Shown here one piece after another: positions 1 to 9,070 of a stretch of 64,000 nt of DNA. The notes beneath the pieces are model-generated. The model saw only the letters and a program-made list of their open reading frames with translations, was not told where the DNA came from and did no database searches. Every line of letters begins with the position of its first letter. The stretch's first letter is position 1. Position numbers and translations under genes: made by a program. Location of the stretch: contig JAPPFC010000048.1 of NCBI GenBank assembly GCA_028824015.1, forward strand, positions 66,675 through 130,674. The letters are read 5' to 3'. The DNA comes from a bacterium (GTDB lineage: Bacteria; Actinomycetota; Acidimicrobiia; Spongiisociales; ZC4RG35).

Positions 1-513
1 CCCCGCCCACGCCGCGCCCCCCCCCCCCGCGGCCGGGCGCCCCGCCCCCCCCCCTCCCGGGCCCCCCACCCCCCCCCGCGCGGCGGGGCCGGCGCCCCCC
101 GCCCCCACCACCAGCACCGGGCGGTCGGTGGGCAGTCCCGCCCGGACCCACACCCGCCGGATGGCTTCCACGTCGGTGCTGTGTCCCACCAGTCTCCCAT
201 CGCCCTCCAAAGTCCATGTGTTCACCGAACCCGCCCGCTCGGCGTCGGAACTCAACCTGTCCGCCAGGTGGGCCGCCACTCCCTTGTGCGGCATCGTGAT
301 GTTGGCGCCGTGCAACTCCCCGGTCCGCATCTCCGAAGCCGCCGATGTCATCCCCCGTTCGCCCACCCGCCTCCGACTGTACACCCCCTCCAGTCCCAAT
401 GCGGCCAGCGCCGCGTTGTGCATGGCCGGAGAGAGAGAGTGGGACACCGGATCTCCCAGCACCGCCAGGCGGTAGCCGCCGGGAGGCGGGCTGGGCGGCG
501 CCCCCTCCGTCAC
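1..513 (-). CDS. aroE: Shikimate dehydrogenase, N-terminal part, truncated by window edge
   Basis: Reverse-strand translation from GTG at 513: VTEGAPPSPPPGGYRLAVLGDPVSHSLSPAMHNAALAALGL...GANITMPHKG...AGSVNTW...GHSTDVEAI...VLVVGAGGA. Overlaps the mltG stop by 4 bp (GTGA). Sequence below ~115 is low-complexity and unreliable. Confidence 0.88.
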   Translation of the reverse strand, partial: MTEGAPPSPPPGGYRLAVLGDPVSHSLSPAMHNAALAALGLEGVYSRRRVGERGMTSAASEMRTGELHGANITMPHKGVAAHLADRLSSDAERAGSVNTWTLEGDGRLVGHSTDVEAIRRVWVRAGLPTDRPVLVVGAGGAGPAARGGVGGPGGGGAGRPAAGGGGAAWAG

Positions 514-1622
514 GGGAGCACCCCGTCGGCTCGGGCCTTGTCCACCGCCGCAAAATGCTCCTCGGCGGTCACCGAGAAGGTGTGTTGGCCGTCGGTTGAA
601 CTGAGTACGAAGAAGCGATACTCGGTGTCGGCCGGTGCGGCGGCCGCCTGGAGAGACGAGAAGCTGGGAGCGGCGATGGGCGTGGGGGGGAGGCCCTGAA
701 CCCGATAGGTGTTGTAGGGAGAATCCAGGTCCGGATCGAAGAGAGCCACGTCCCGGGTTCCCACCGCATAGAGGACGGTGCTGTCCATCTGCAGCACCAT
801 GCCGTCGTCAAGGCGGTTGCGGAGAACGCTCGACACCACCGCGCGTTCTTCGGCGATCCGCACCTCCGCCTCGATGATCGAGGCGATGACAATGCCCTGG
901 TAGGGGGTGAGTCCTCCGGCTTCGAGACCGCTCCAGTCAACCAGGGAGAACCGTTGCTCCATGGTGTCTGCCAAACGTTGCAGAATCTCGACGGGGCCCG
1001 CCTCGTTGCGGAACTCGTAGGTATCCGGGAACAGCAGCCCCTCCCAGGATTGCAGGGTGAGCGGCCGGGTCTGGTCCACCAGGGAGGAGACGACCGATCC
1101 GTCCAGGAGAGCTTCGGTGAATTGCGCCTTTTCGGTACGGGAGGCGTCGGCCAGGATGTCAAGAATCTCGTCGAGACGCTGGCCGGCGAAGACGGTGATT
1201 CGATAGGTGGGCGCCACCGGCCCCTCGAGGAGTTCCACCAGCAGTTCCTCCACGGAGACGCCGGTGATCAACTGGTAGGTGCCGGCTTGTATGGAGCCCG
1301 CCACCCCGGCGTCCTGAACGGCCGAGAGCAATAGCCCGGAGTCGGAGATCACCCCCGCCGCCATCATGATCTCCGCCACCCGGGTTGCCGAGGAACCGAA
1401 GGGTATTTCCACCTCCACCGAGATGCCGGGGGTTACGACGGCCGCGGGCGTGTCGGTCTCCACCGGCCCCAGTCGCTCGCCCACGCTCTGACCCAGCCGG
1501 GCGCCCTGGTTGATGATGAACAGTCCGGCCACCACCACCACGGCGGCTACCGCCAGCAGGCGAAGCGGTCCCCACAGATTGGGTTGCCGGGGCGGCTGGT
1601 CGAAATCGGAGGCGGCGTTCAA
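510..1622 (-). CDS. mltG: Endolytic transglycosylase MltG (YceG-like)
   Basis: 370 aa with N-terminal TM segment; motifs GLLFPDTYEF, IIEAEVRIAEERAVVSSVLRNRL, LPPTPIAAPS; position between aroE and ruvX. Confidence 0.93.
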   Translation of the reverse strand: MNAASDFDQPPRQPNLWGPLRLLAVAAVVVVAGLFIINQGARLGQSVGERLGPVETDTPAAVVTPGISVEVEIPFGSSATRVAEIMMAAGVISDSGLLLSAVQDAGVAGSIQAGTYQLITGVSVEELLVELLEGPVAPTYRITVFAGQRLDEILDILADASRTEKAQFTEALLDGSVVSSLVDQTRPLTLQSWEGLLFPDTYEFRNEAGPVEILQRLADTMEQRFSLVDWSGLEAGGLTPYQGIVIASIIEAEVRIAEERAVVSSVLRNRLDDGMVLQMDSTVLYAVGTRDVALFDPDLDSPYNTYRVQGLPPTPIAAPSFSSLQAAAAPADTEYRFFVLSSTDGQHTFSVTAEEHFAAVDKARADGVLP

Positions 1623-2164
1623 CTACGACCACCCGACTCGTGAGTCTCCGGGGACCGGCCCATGAGGTACTCGGAGAGGATGATGGCTGCCGCCACCTTG
1701 TCGCGGCGATGACGCCGCTTCTTCGACGGAGCGCCACCTTCTCTCATGATCCGCTCGGCGGCCACCGTGGAGTACCGCTCGTCATGCATTTCCACGGTCA
1801 CACCGGTGGCCGATCCCAGCTGCTCGGCAAGTTGGCGCGCCGAGGCGGCGGAATGCCCCTCCCGGCCCGAGAGACTGACCGGCAGACCGACCACGATCGT
1901 GTCGACATCGTGCTCCAGCACTATTTTCTTCACCTCTGCCACCACATCGCTCCGGGACCGGTCGATAACCGTCCAGGGCTGGGCGATTATCCCCCCGGGG
2001 TCGGACAGAGCCACCCCCACCCTCCGCTCACCCGGGTCCACAGCCAGAACCCGTCCCAGTTCACACCTCCGAGAGGGCTCGGGCCGCCGCGCTCCCGGCC
2101 TGCTCCAGAGCCTCCTCCAATAGCTGGCCGCGAGGTCCTCCCCCCTGGGACAACTCGGGATCAC
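1619..2164 (-). CDS. ruvX: Putative Holliday junction resolvase RuvX/YqgF
   Basis: VLAVDPGERRVGVALSDPGG, IVVGLPVSLSGREG, DERYST motifs. Start uncertain: the conserved part begins near 2059 (possible CTG preceded by GGAGG); the ATG at 2164 overlaps alaS by ~100 bp. Confidence 0.9.
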   Translation of the reverse strand: MIPSCPRGEDLAASYWRRLWSRPGARRPEPSRRCELGRVLAVDPGERRVGVALSDPGGIIAQPWTVIDRSRSDVVAEVKKIVLEHDVDTIVVGLPVSLSGREGHSAASARQLAEQLGSATGVTVEMHDERYSTVAAERIMREGGAPSKKRRHRRDKVAAAIILSEYLMGRSPETHESGGRS

Positions 2165-4685
2165 GGGAACTACCCCCGCCCATCAGCCGGGCTGCGGTCC
2201 CCACCAGATCACCGGCGGAGACGCCCTCACTCACCAGCAGGGGACTAACTGCTCCCACCACCGCACCCTTGCCGTTCGCAACGGAACCGACGATCACCAC
2301 TCCCGGAGAGATCCGATCCCTCACCCCGATGGCCAACTGCCTCAACTGGTTGGTGTCCAGCCCCTCCTGGGCCGAGATGACCAGTTTGAAGTTGTTGTGA
2401 GTCCGGGCCGACCCCGCCAGTTCCTCGGCAAGCTCCCCCCTCCGGGCGGAGCGGATCCCATCCAGTTCGTCCTCCAACTCGCCAACCCGTTCCAATAACG
2501 CCTCCACCCGCTCGGGGACCTGCGTCCAGGGGACGGTGAGCCGCTTTCCGGTGCGGTCCAGGGCGTCCCGCACCGCTATCAGGTGGTCGTAGGCCGCCTG
2601 GCCGGAGAGCGCTTCGATCCTGCGCAGGTTGGCGCCGATCGAGGACTCGCCCAGCACCACCACCGGGCCGGTTTGACCGGCGGTGGGAACATGCGTGCCT
2701 CCGCAAAACTCGCGGGAGTAGTCGCCCACCTGGACCACCCGCACCTGCTCTCCGTACTTGTCGCCGAAGAAGGCGAGAGCCCCCGAGGCGCGGGCCTCGT
2801 CGATGGGCATGACGGTGGTTTTGACATGCCCGTTGCCGATCACCTTGCGGTTCGTCAGGTCATCTATCTCGGCGAGCTCTCGGGGTTCCAGACCCGAGTA
2901 GTGGGAGAAGTCGAAGCGGAGCCGGCCGTCGGTGACCAGCGACCCCGCCTGGCGGACGTGGTCTCCCAGACCCTCCCGGAGGGCCCAGTGGAGAATGTGG
3001 GTGGCGGTGTGGCTCTTTCGGATTCCCTCGCGGCGCAGGGCGTCGATGCCCGCTCGGACTGTCTGACCGGTTCCCACCCACCCCCTCTTCACCCGGGCCC
3101 GGTGCCCAGATAGGCCCTGGAGGGGATGGCGGGTGTCGGCGATCTCCAACTCGCCGGTGTCCGAGACCATTATCCCCGTGTCCCCCACCTGGCCGCCCGC
3201 CTCGGCGTAGAAGGGCGTCCGGTCCAAGAACACCTCCACGTCCTCCCCTTCCCGGGCCACCGAAACCTGCTCGCCCTCTGCCAGTATGGCCAACACCCGA
3301 CCCCTTGCCTCCTCATGGTGGTAACCGAGGAACTCGCACGTCCCGACCTCATCCAGCAGTCCCCGGTACAGGTCGGCCGCCGCAGCCTCGTCTCCCCCCT
3401 TCCAGGCCTGCCGGGCCCGCCGGCGCTGCTCATCCATCAGGCGGCTGAACTCGTCCTCGTCGACCCCGACCTGTCTCTCCTCGGAGATCTCCATGATCAA
3501 CTCGAAGGGGAACCCGTAGGTGTCGTGGAGGCGGAAGGCAACCTCTCCGGAGAGCACCTGGCCCTCGTCCAGGCTCTCCATCTCGCCCTGCAGGATCGAG
3601 TGGCCCGACTCCAGAGTGCGGAGGAACCGGTACTCCTCCTGGGATACCACCTTCAGAATCAGGTCGTATTGATCGATGATCTCCGGATAGGCGTTGCCCA
3701 ACGCCTTGACCGTGGCGGATGCCAGCCTGGGCATCATTAGCCCCTCGTATCCCAGTTGCCACCCGTGCCGCACCGCCCGCCGGATCAACCTCCGCAGGAC
3801 ATAGCCCCGTCCCTCGTTGGAGGGGACCACCCCGTCGGCGATCAGGAGGGTCATGGCCCGACCGTGGTCGGCCAGGATCCGCAGCGAGACGTCCGAGAGG
3901 GGCCCTGCTCCGTACGCCACTCCGCAGATCGAGGAGCTGGCCTCCAGGACCGGGCGCATCACATCGGTCTCGAAGGCGCTTCCGACCCTCTGGAGCACCA
4001 TGGCTGTCCGTTCCAGGCCCATTCCGGTGTCCACTCCCTTTCGGGGAAGGTCTCCGACCACATGGAAGGGCCGGTCCTGGATGTTCTGCATGAACACCAG
4101 GTTCCACAGTTCCACATAGCGGTCTTCTCCGCCCCCGATGGGGCCTCCTCCCTCCCCGTACTTGGGACCGCGGTCGTAGAAGATCTCCGAGCACGGCCCG
4201 CACGGCCCTGGCACTCCCATCTGCCAGAAGTTGTCCCTACCTCCCCGCTGCACCCGCTCGGGAGGCGCCCCCACCTCGGAAATCCAAAGCTCGGCGGCCT
4301 CGTCATCTGTCTCATAGACGGTGAACCACAGTCGTTCGGGGTCGAGTCCGTAACCCTCGGTCACCAGTTCATAGGACCAGCGGATCGCGTCCCGCTTGAA
4401 GTAATCGCCAAAGCTGAAATTGCCCATCATCTCGAAGAACGAGGTGTGGCGGGCGGTGGTGCCGATTATGTCGATGTCGATGGTCCTGACACACTTCTGC
4501 ACGCTCACCGCCCGCGGGAAGGGCGGCGTCTCCTCTCCCAGGAAATAGGGCTTGAAGGGAACCATCCCGGCGTTGGTCACCAACAGGGTGGGGTCGACCG
4601 GAATTAGAGAAGCCGAAGGGCGCACGGTGTGGCCGCGTTCGGAGAAAAAATCGAGAAAAGTCTGACGTACCTGGGCGCTTTCCAT
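2061..4685 (-). CDS. alaS: Alanine--tRNA ligase
   Basis: 874 aa; RQTFLDFFSERGHT, NAGMVPFKPYFLGEE, class II aaRS motifs, SHTATHILHWALRE, CGGTHVPTAGQ editing/DHHA1 region. Confidence 0.98.
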   Translation of the reverse strand: MESAQVRQTFLDFFSERGHTVRPSASLIPVDPTLLVTNAGMVPFKPYFLGEETPPFPRAVSVQKCVRTIDIDIIGTTARHTSFFEMMGNFSFGDYFKRDAIRWSYELVTEGYGLDPERLWFTVYETDDEAAELWISEVGAPPERVQRGGRDNFWQMGVPGPCGPCSEIFYDRGPKYGEGGGPIGGGEDRYVELWNLVFMQNIQDRPFHVVGDLPRKGVDTGMGLERTAMVLQRVGSAFETDVMRPVLEASSSICGVAYGAGPLSDVSLRILADHGRAMTLLIADGVVPSNEGRGYVLRRLIRRAVRHGWQLGYEGLMMPRLASATVKALGNAYPEIIDQYDLILKVVSQEEYRFLRTLESGHSILQGEMESLDEGQVLSGEVAFRLHDTYGFPFELIMEISEERQVGVDEDEFSRLMDEQRRRARQAWKGGDEAAAADLYRGLLDEVGTCEFLGYHHEEARGRVLAILAEGEQVSVAREGEDVEVFLDRTPFYAEAGGQVGDTGIMVSDTGELEIADTRHPLQGLSGHRARVKRGWVGTGQTVRAGIDALRREGIRKSHTATHILHWALREGLGDHVRQAGSLVTDGRLRFDFSHYSGLEPRELAEIDDLTNRKVIGNGHVKTTVMPIDEARASGALAFFGDKYGEQVRVVQVGDYSREFCGGTHVPTAGQTGPVVVLGESSIGANLRRIEALSGQAAYDHLIAVRDALDRTGKRLTVPWTQVPERVEALLERVGELEDELDGIRSARRGELAEELAGSARTHNNFKLVISAQEGLDTNQLRQLAIGVRDRISPGVVIVGSVANGKGAVVGAVSPLLVSEGVSAGDLVGTAARLMGGGSSRDPELSQGGGPRGQLLEEALEQAGSAAARALSEV

Positions 4686-4905
4686 TTTCCGTGGACTGTG
4701 GGACGCGTCGCGGGTTTCAGGCTAGCAATGTTGAGGGTCGACCCCATACCCGGTAAACCCGCACGGCATTGCCCGGGAGAAGCGGACCCATCCGGACGGT
4801 CCGTCCCGCGGGTGGGGGCGCCCGCCGAGACATGTTTCGCGACAACCGCCGACTCCCCTCGGAGACACCGGGAAATGTCCCATCCTTCCCTTATGATCGT
4901 CTCTG

Positions 4906-5853
4906 ATGGAGCCCGTGTCCGGAACATTGCTGAAGGGAGCCGAAACCCCCGGCTCCCGTGACCGCGCCGCCGGCGCCGAACGGACGGAGCCACCCTGTAC
5001 CGATCGGGACGCCCCGGCGCCGATGGATGGGAGCGAGCCGCTCGCCAATCTGTCGCCCAGCCGGGCCTCCGATTTCAAGACCTGTCCCCAGTTGTACAAA
5101 TTCCGTCATGTCGACAAGCTTCCGTCGATACCCACCCCGGCGCAAGCCAGAGGGACGGCCGTCCACCTTGCCCTGGAGCGGCTGTTCCTGCTACCCGCCG
5201 CCGAGCGCCACCCCGAACGGCTCCTGGAACTGTTCGACGTCGCCTGGGAGGAAACGCTCCAAGAAGACGAGTACCGGGAACTGTTCGCCGAGGATCCCGG
5301 GAGCCGGGAGGAATACCACCGGAGTAGCCGTGAGGTTGCCGAAAGGTACTTCCGGATCGAGGATCCTCGCGTCTTGGAGCCTTTGGAGAGAGAATTGCAC
5401 GTTTCACTGCTGATCGACGAGGGGAAATCCCGGCAGGACGACGGCAAGCAACTCGAGATTCGCGGGGTGATCGATCGCCTTGATCCCGCTCCCGGAGGCG
5501 GGATCGTGATCACCGATTACAAGACCGGGAGAGCTCCTCCCTTGCGTTTTGCCGACTCCAGCTTCTTCGCCTTGAAGGTGTACGCCCTGATGATCCAGGA
5601 GAATCATCACAGGACCCCCGACCTGGTCCGCCTGCTGTATCTGGGGAACTCGGAAGTCCACAGCCTCCCGGTCTCGCCAACGCAACTGCGGGGAGTGAAG
5701 AAACAGCTCCAAGCCCTGTGGTGGGCGATCGACCGGGCGATCAGCACCGGCACATTCCCCACCAGAAAGAGCCGGCTGTGCGACTGGTGCTCCTACCAGC
5801 CTGTCTGTCCCGCCTGGGCCGCCGAACAGCCACCTCCCGATCCCGGCAACTAA
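4906..5853 (+). CDS. RecB-family PD-(D/E)XK nuclease, Fe-S type
   Basis: LSPSRASDFKTCPQLYKFRHVDKLP...GTAVHLALERLF...GVIDRLDPAPGGGIVITDYKTGR...LCDWCSYQPVC. True start probably ATG 5023. Confidence 0.88.
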   Translation: MEPVSGTLLKGAETPGSRDRAAGAERTEPPCTDRDAPAPMDGSEPLANLSPSRASDFKTCPQLYKFRHVDKLPSIPTPAQARGTAVHLALERLFLLPAAERHPERLLELFDVAWEETLQEDEYRELFAEDPGSREEYHRSSREVAERYFRIEDPRVLEPLERELHVSLLIDEGKSRQDDGKQLEIRGVIDRLDPAPGGGIVITDYKTGRAPPLRFADSSFFALKVYALMIQENHHRTPDLVRLLYLGNSEVHSLPVSPTQLRGVKKQLQALWWAIDRAISTGTFPTRKSRLCDWCSYQPVCPAWAAEQPPPDPGN

Positions 5854-5886
5854 AAGTGTCACACCCCCTTCGTAGGCTTTTCATGT

Positions 5887-6051
5887 ATGGAAAAGCAAGT
5901 GATGCAAAGCACCGCCGACACCCATTCGAACGACTGCCGGGAGATCGTGGAGTGGCTGGCCGAGGGTGGGATCACCGTCGAGTCGGTTGAGCAGGGACCG
6001 GCCGATGCCTGCCCCGTCTGCCGGCCCGTCGATCTCCATGTCGCCGCCTGA
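5887..6051 (+). CDS. Small 54-aa CxxC protein, uncharacterised
   Basis: ATG 5887 to TGA 6051: MEKQVMQSTADTHSNDCREIVEWLAEGGITVESVEQGPADACPVCRPVDLHVAA. Fills the gap between two + genes and overlaps the next start (6038) by 14 bp. Confidence 0.5.
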   Translation: MEKQVMQSTADTHSNDCREIVEWLAEGGITVESVEQGPADACPVCRPVDLHVAA

Positions 6052-9000
6052 TTCTCCGGTCGGAAACCCTCGCTGCGGAAGGATCTCGCCAGGAGACTGG
6101 CCCGGCCTGATCGCCCGGACCGAAGGAACCCAACTGGTCATCGGAGGGCCCGGGACCGGCAAGACCGAACTCCTGGCCCGCCGGGCCGCCCATCTCATCA
6201 ACTCGGGTATCGCCCGTTCCGACGAGGTGCTGGCTCTTACCTTTTCCCGGGAGACCGCCTCGGATCTTCGGGGCCGAATAACCTCCGGCGCCCGGCGTTC
6301 TTTCGGGGAGATGTCCGTGGGAACCTTCCACGGCTTCGCCCGGGCGGTGGTGGAGGAACACTGCCAGATGCTCCTGGGGGGCACCCGGCCGCCGATGGTG
6401 CTCACCACCCCCGAACAAATCCAGTTCGTCAAGGAGACGCTGGACAGGGAGTCACCCGAGGACTGGCCGCTTCTCTACCGGCGGATGCTGAAGACCCGCA
6501 CCCTCGCCGAGGAGTTGGCCGACTTCATGCTCAGATGCGGGGAGAGGCGGGTCACCCCGGAGGAACTGGCCGCTCAGGCAAGGACCAGACCCGCCTGGGC
6601 AGCCCTGCCCGGGTTCTACCAAAGGTATCTCCAACGCCTGCGAGAGGCGGGGAAGACCGACTACACCGGCCTCCTGCTCCTGACCAACCGGGCGTTGGGA
6701 GTCACCGACATCGGGGAGCGCACGGCCGCCCGGTTCCCGTATGTGCTGGCCGATGAACTCCAGGAAGCCACGGTGGTGCAGACGGAGATACTGAAGAAGC
6801 TGGTGACACACGGGTGCCACCTGACCGCGGTTGCCGACCCCGACCAGACCTCCTTCTTCTTCCGGGGCGCCGAACGGGCCTCGGTGCAGTCCTTCCCCTC
6901 CGCTTTCGCCGCCGCCGGGAACACGCCGCCGAGGGTCTTCAGGCTGGACACCAGTTTCCGCGTTCCCGCGGAGGTGCTGGCCCCTGCCGGAGAGTTGTTC
7001 GCCTCCGATCCACATCTTCCCACCCCGGCCTCCCATTCCGGGAGGGTGGACCTCTATCTGTTCGACCAGGAGACCACCGAGCACGACTGGATAGCCGGCG
7101 AGATCAAGCGCCTCCGGCTTGTCGACCGGGTCCCCTACCCCGAAATAGCGGTCCTCACCCGGACCTCTCGCCTACTGGCCGGACTCTCCCGGGCGCTGGA
7201 CCGCGAGCGCATACCCCACACCCGACCGGGGGCCCGGTTGATCGACCACCCGGCGGTTCGCATGGTGCTCGATCTGGCCTGGGCTGCGGCGGTGGACGTT
7301 CCCGATCCCCAGAGGCACCCGGAGTGGTTCACGGTTGCGGTGGACCGGACCGTGGAAAGCGCTCTGCTGGGACCGCTGTTCTCCCTGACCCAGGGCAGGG
7401 TGGCGGAACTGAGCCGCACCCGACGCCGAGACGGTCAAAGGTGGGCGGAAGTGCTTTCGGAGAAGCTACCGGAAGCCAGGGGGTTAACCCGCCTGCTGGG
7501 CGACTCCTCGTGGGCGACGGACGCCTCCGCCACAGAGGGATTCTGGAGACTGTGGAGAGCCGTCCCCCAGTTCACCGAGATAGTGGAATCGGACAGGCTC
7601 TCCGACTATCGCTCCGCCCTGGCCTCCTTCGCCCAAACCCTGGGCCGGCTGGCCGAGCGCTCTCCGGAGACTTCACTCCTCGACTACCGGAACCTGACTC
7701 TCGAGGGTGACCTGGAAGCCTCGCCCCTCCTCCCATCGCACAACCCCGAGGAAGGCCGGGTGACGATCAGCACCATCCATCAGGCCAAGGGCCGCCAATT
7801 CGAGTTGGTGTTCATCGCCGGAGCCACCGAGGGGGTGTTCCCCGACACCCGACCCTATCACTCCCTGCTGGAGGGTCAGTTCCTATCCCGGCCGGACCTG
7901 GACCACTTCGGGCTGGTCCAACTCCAACTCGAGGAGGAGAGAAGCCTCGCTTACACGGCCATGACCCGCGCCAGCCGCCGGGTAGTGTGGACGACCACCT
8001 CTCCCGATCTCAACGAGGCCCGACGCACCGTAAGCAGGTTCGTGTTCTCCCTGGCCGACCGGTCCGGTCAGCCGCTGGCGGCTCCCGCTGGGCGACCCGC
8101 CTCCTCCCCGGTGGGACGACTCGAGACGGAGAGCTACCTGCGACGCACCCAGCGGGACATCTCCGAGACCCTCCCCCGCCGGCTGGCCGCCGCCGCGCTG
8201 CTGGCCCGCCCGGGTCGCCCGGACCTCTGGGATCCCCGGGGCTTTGCGGGAGTGCGCCCGCCAGGGCCGGACACCGGTCTCATCCGCCCGGGACATGTCA
8301 TGTCAGCCTCCCAGGCCGAGGCTTACCAGAAGTGTCCCCGACGCTACGCCCTGGAGTCCCGCCTGCGTCTCGATCCATCCGACGACAACCCGTATCTCCG
8401 CTTCGGGAGCCTGATGCACTCGGTCCTGGAGAAAAGCGTCCGGCGTTCATCAGAGCGGGAAGTTCGGGGCCTGGATCTCCCCGAAGCCCTGCAGGAGTTG
8501 AGCGTCCGGTTGGCCGAGATGGACTTCGGGACTCCGGTGCTCAACTACGCCTGGCTGGAGCGAGGGACCAGGCTCCTGGAACACCTGGAGAGGCGCTGGA
8601 CCGCGGACGGCGGCCGGGCCATCGGGTTCGAGGAGAGGATCCGCGTTGATCTGGACGGGATAGAGTGGCGGGGGCGGATCGACCGGGTGGACCGCATGGA
8701 GGACGGGACACTCCGCATCGTGGACTACAAGACCTCCAAGAACCCGATGGCGGTCAAGGACGCGGCAGTCTCCCTGCAGTTGGGGTTCTACCTGTGGGCG
8801 CGGTCGGGTCGGGGACCCGACGCCGACCGGGTGTCGGCGGCCGAACTGTGGTTTCCCCTCTGCGACAGGGAAACGTCATGGACCCGGTCCTTCGACCCGG
8901 CCAACCTGGACGAGGTGTTGGGGGAACTGAGGGAGATAGCCGAAGCGATACTGGCCGAGAGGGCTGACCCCCTCCCCTGGCCGCCCCGACCCTCCCGGGA

Positions 9001-9070
9001 ATGCGGGAGGTGCCGGGTCCGTTCGCTCTGTCCAGCCTGGCCCGAGGGGCAGGGGGCCTTCGCTTCGTGA
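6038..9070 (+). CDS. UvrD-like helicase with C-terminal RecB-family nuclease (AdnA-like subunit)
   Basis: Walker A GGPGTGKTELLARRAAHL; SF1 motifs (ADELQEATVVQTEIL, ISTIHQAKGRQFELVFIAG, LAYTAMTRAS); C-terminal GRIDRVDRMEDGTLRIVDYKTSK and YQKCPRRYAL...ECGRCRVRSLC. Start ATG 6038 preferred to 5966. Confidence 0.9.
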   Translation: MSPPDSPVGNPRCGRISPGDWPGLIARTEGTQLVIGGPGTGKTELLARRAAHLINSGIARSDEVLALTFSRETASDLRGRITSGARRSFGEMSVGTFHGFARAVVEEHCQMLLGGTRPPMVLTTPEQIQFVKETLDRESPEDWPLLYRRMLKTRTLAEELADFMLRCGERRVTPEELAAQARTRPAWAALPGFYQRYLQRLREAGKTDYTGLLLLTNRALGVTDIGERTAARFPYVLADELQEATVVQTEILKKLVTHGCHLTAVADPDQTSFFFRGAERASVQSFPSAFAAAGNTPPRVFRLDTSFRVPAEVLAPAGELFASDPHLPTPASHSGRVDLYLFDQETTEHDWIAGEIKRLRLVDRVPYPEIAVLTRTSRLLAGLSRALDRERIPHTRPGARLIDHPAVRMVLDLAWAAAVDVPDPQRHPEWFTVAVDRTVESALLGPLFSLTQGRVAELSRTRRRDGQRWAEVLSEKLPEARGLTRLLGDSSWATDASATEGFWRLWRAVPQFTEIVESDRLSDYRSALASFAQTLGRLAERSPETSLLDYRNLTLEGDLEASPLLPSHNPEEGRVTISTIHQAKGRQFELVFIAGATEGVFPDTRPYHSLLEGQFLSRPDLDHFGLVQLQLEEERSLAYTAMTRASRRVVWTTTSPDLNEARRTVSRFVFSLADRSGQPLAAPAGRPASSPVGRLETESYLRRTQRDISETLPRRLAAAALLARPGRPDLWDPRGFAGVRPPGPDTGLIRPGHVMSASQAEAYQKCPRRYALESRLRLDPSDDNPYLRFGSLMHSVLEKSVRRSSEREVRGLDLPEALQELSVRLAEMDFGTPVLNYAWLERGTRLLEHLERRWTADGGRAIGFEERIRVDLDGIEWRGRIDRVDRMEDGTLRIVDYKTSKNPMAVKDAAVSLQLGFYLWARSGRGPDADRVSAAELWFPLCDRETSWTRSFDPANLDEVLGELREIAEAILAERADPLPWPPRPSRECGRCRVRSLCPAWPEGQGAFAS

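Noticed and set aside
4794-4806. GGACGG-T-CCGTCC palindrome in the alaS/RecB divergent region
   Set aside because: Short GC palindromes are expected by chance in this composition; no second copy or conserved context seen.
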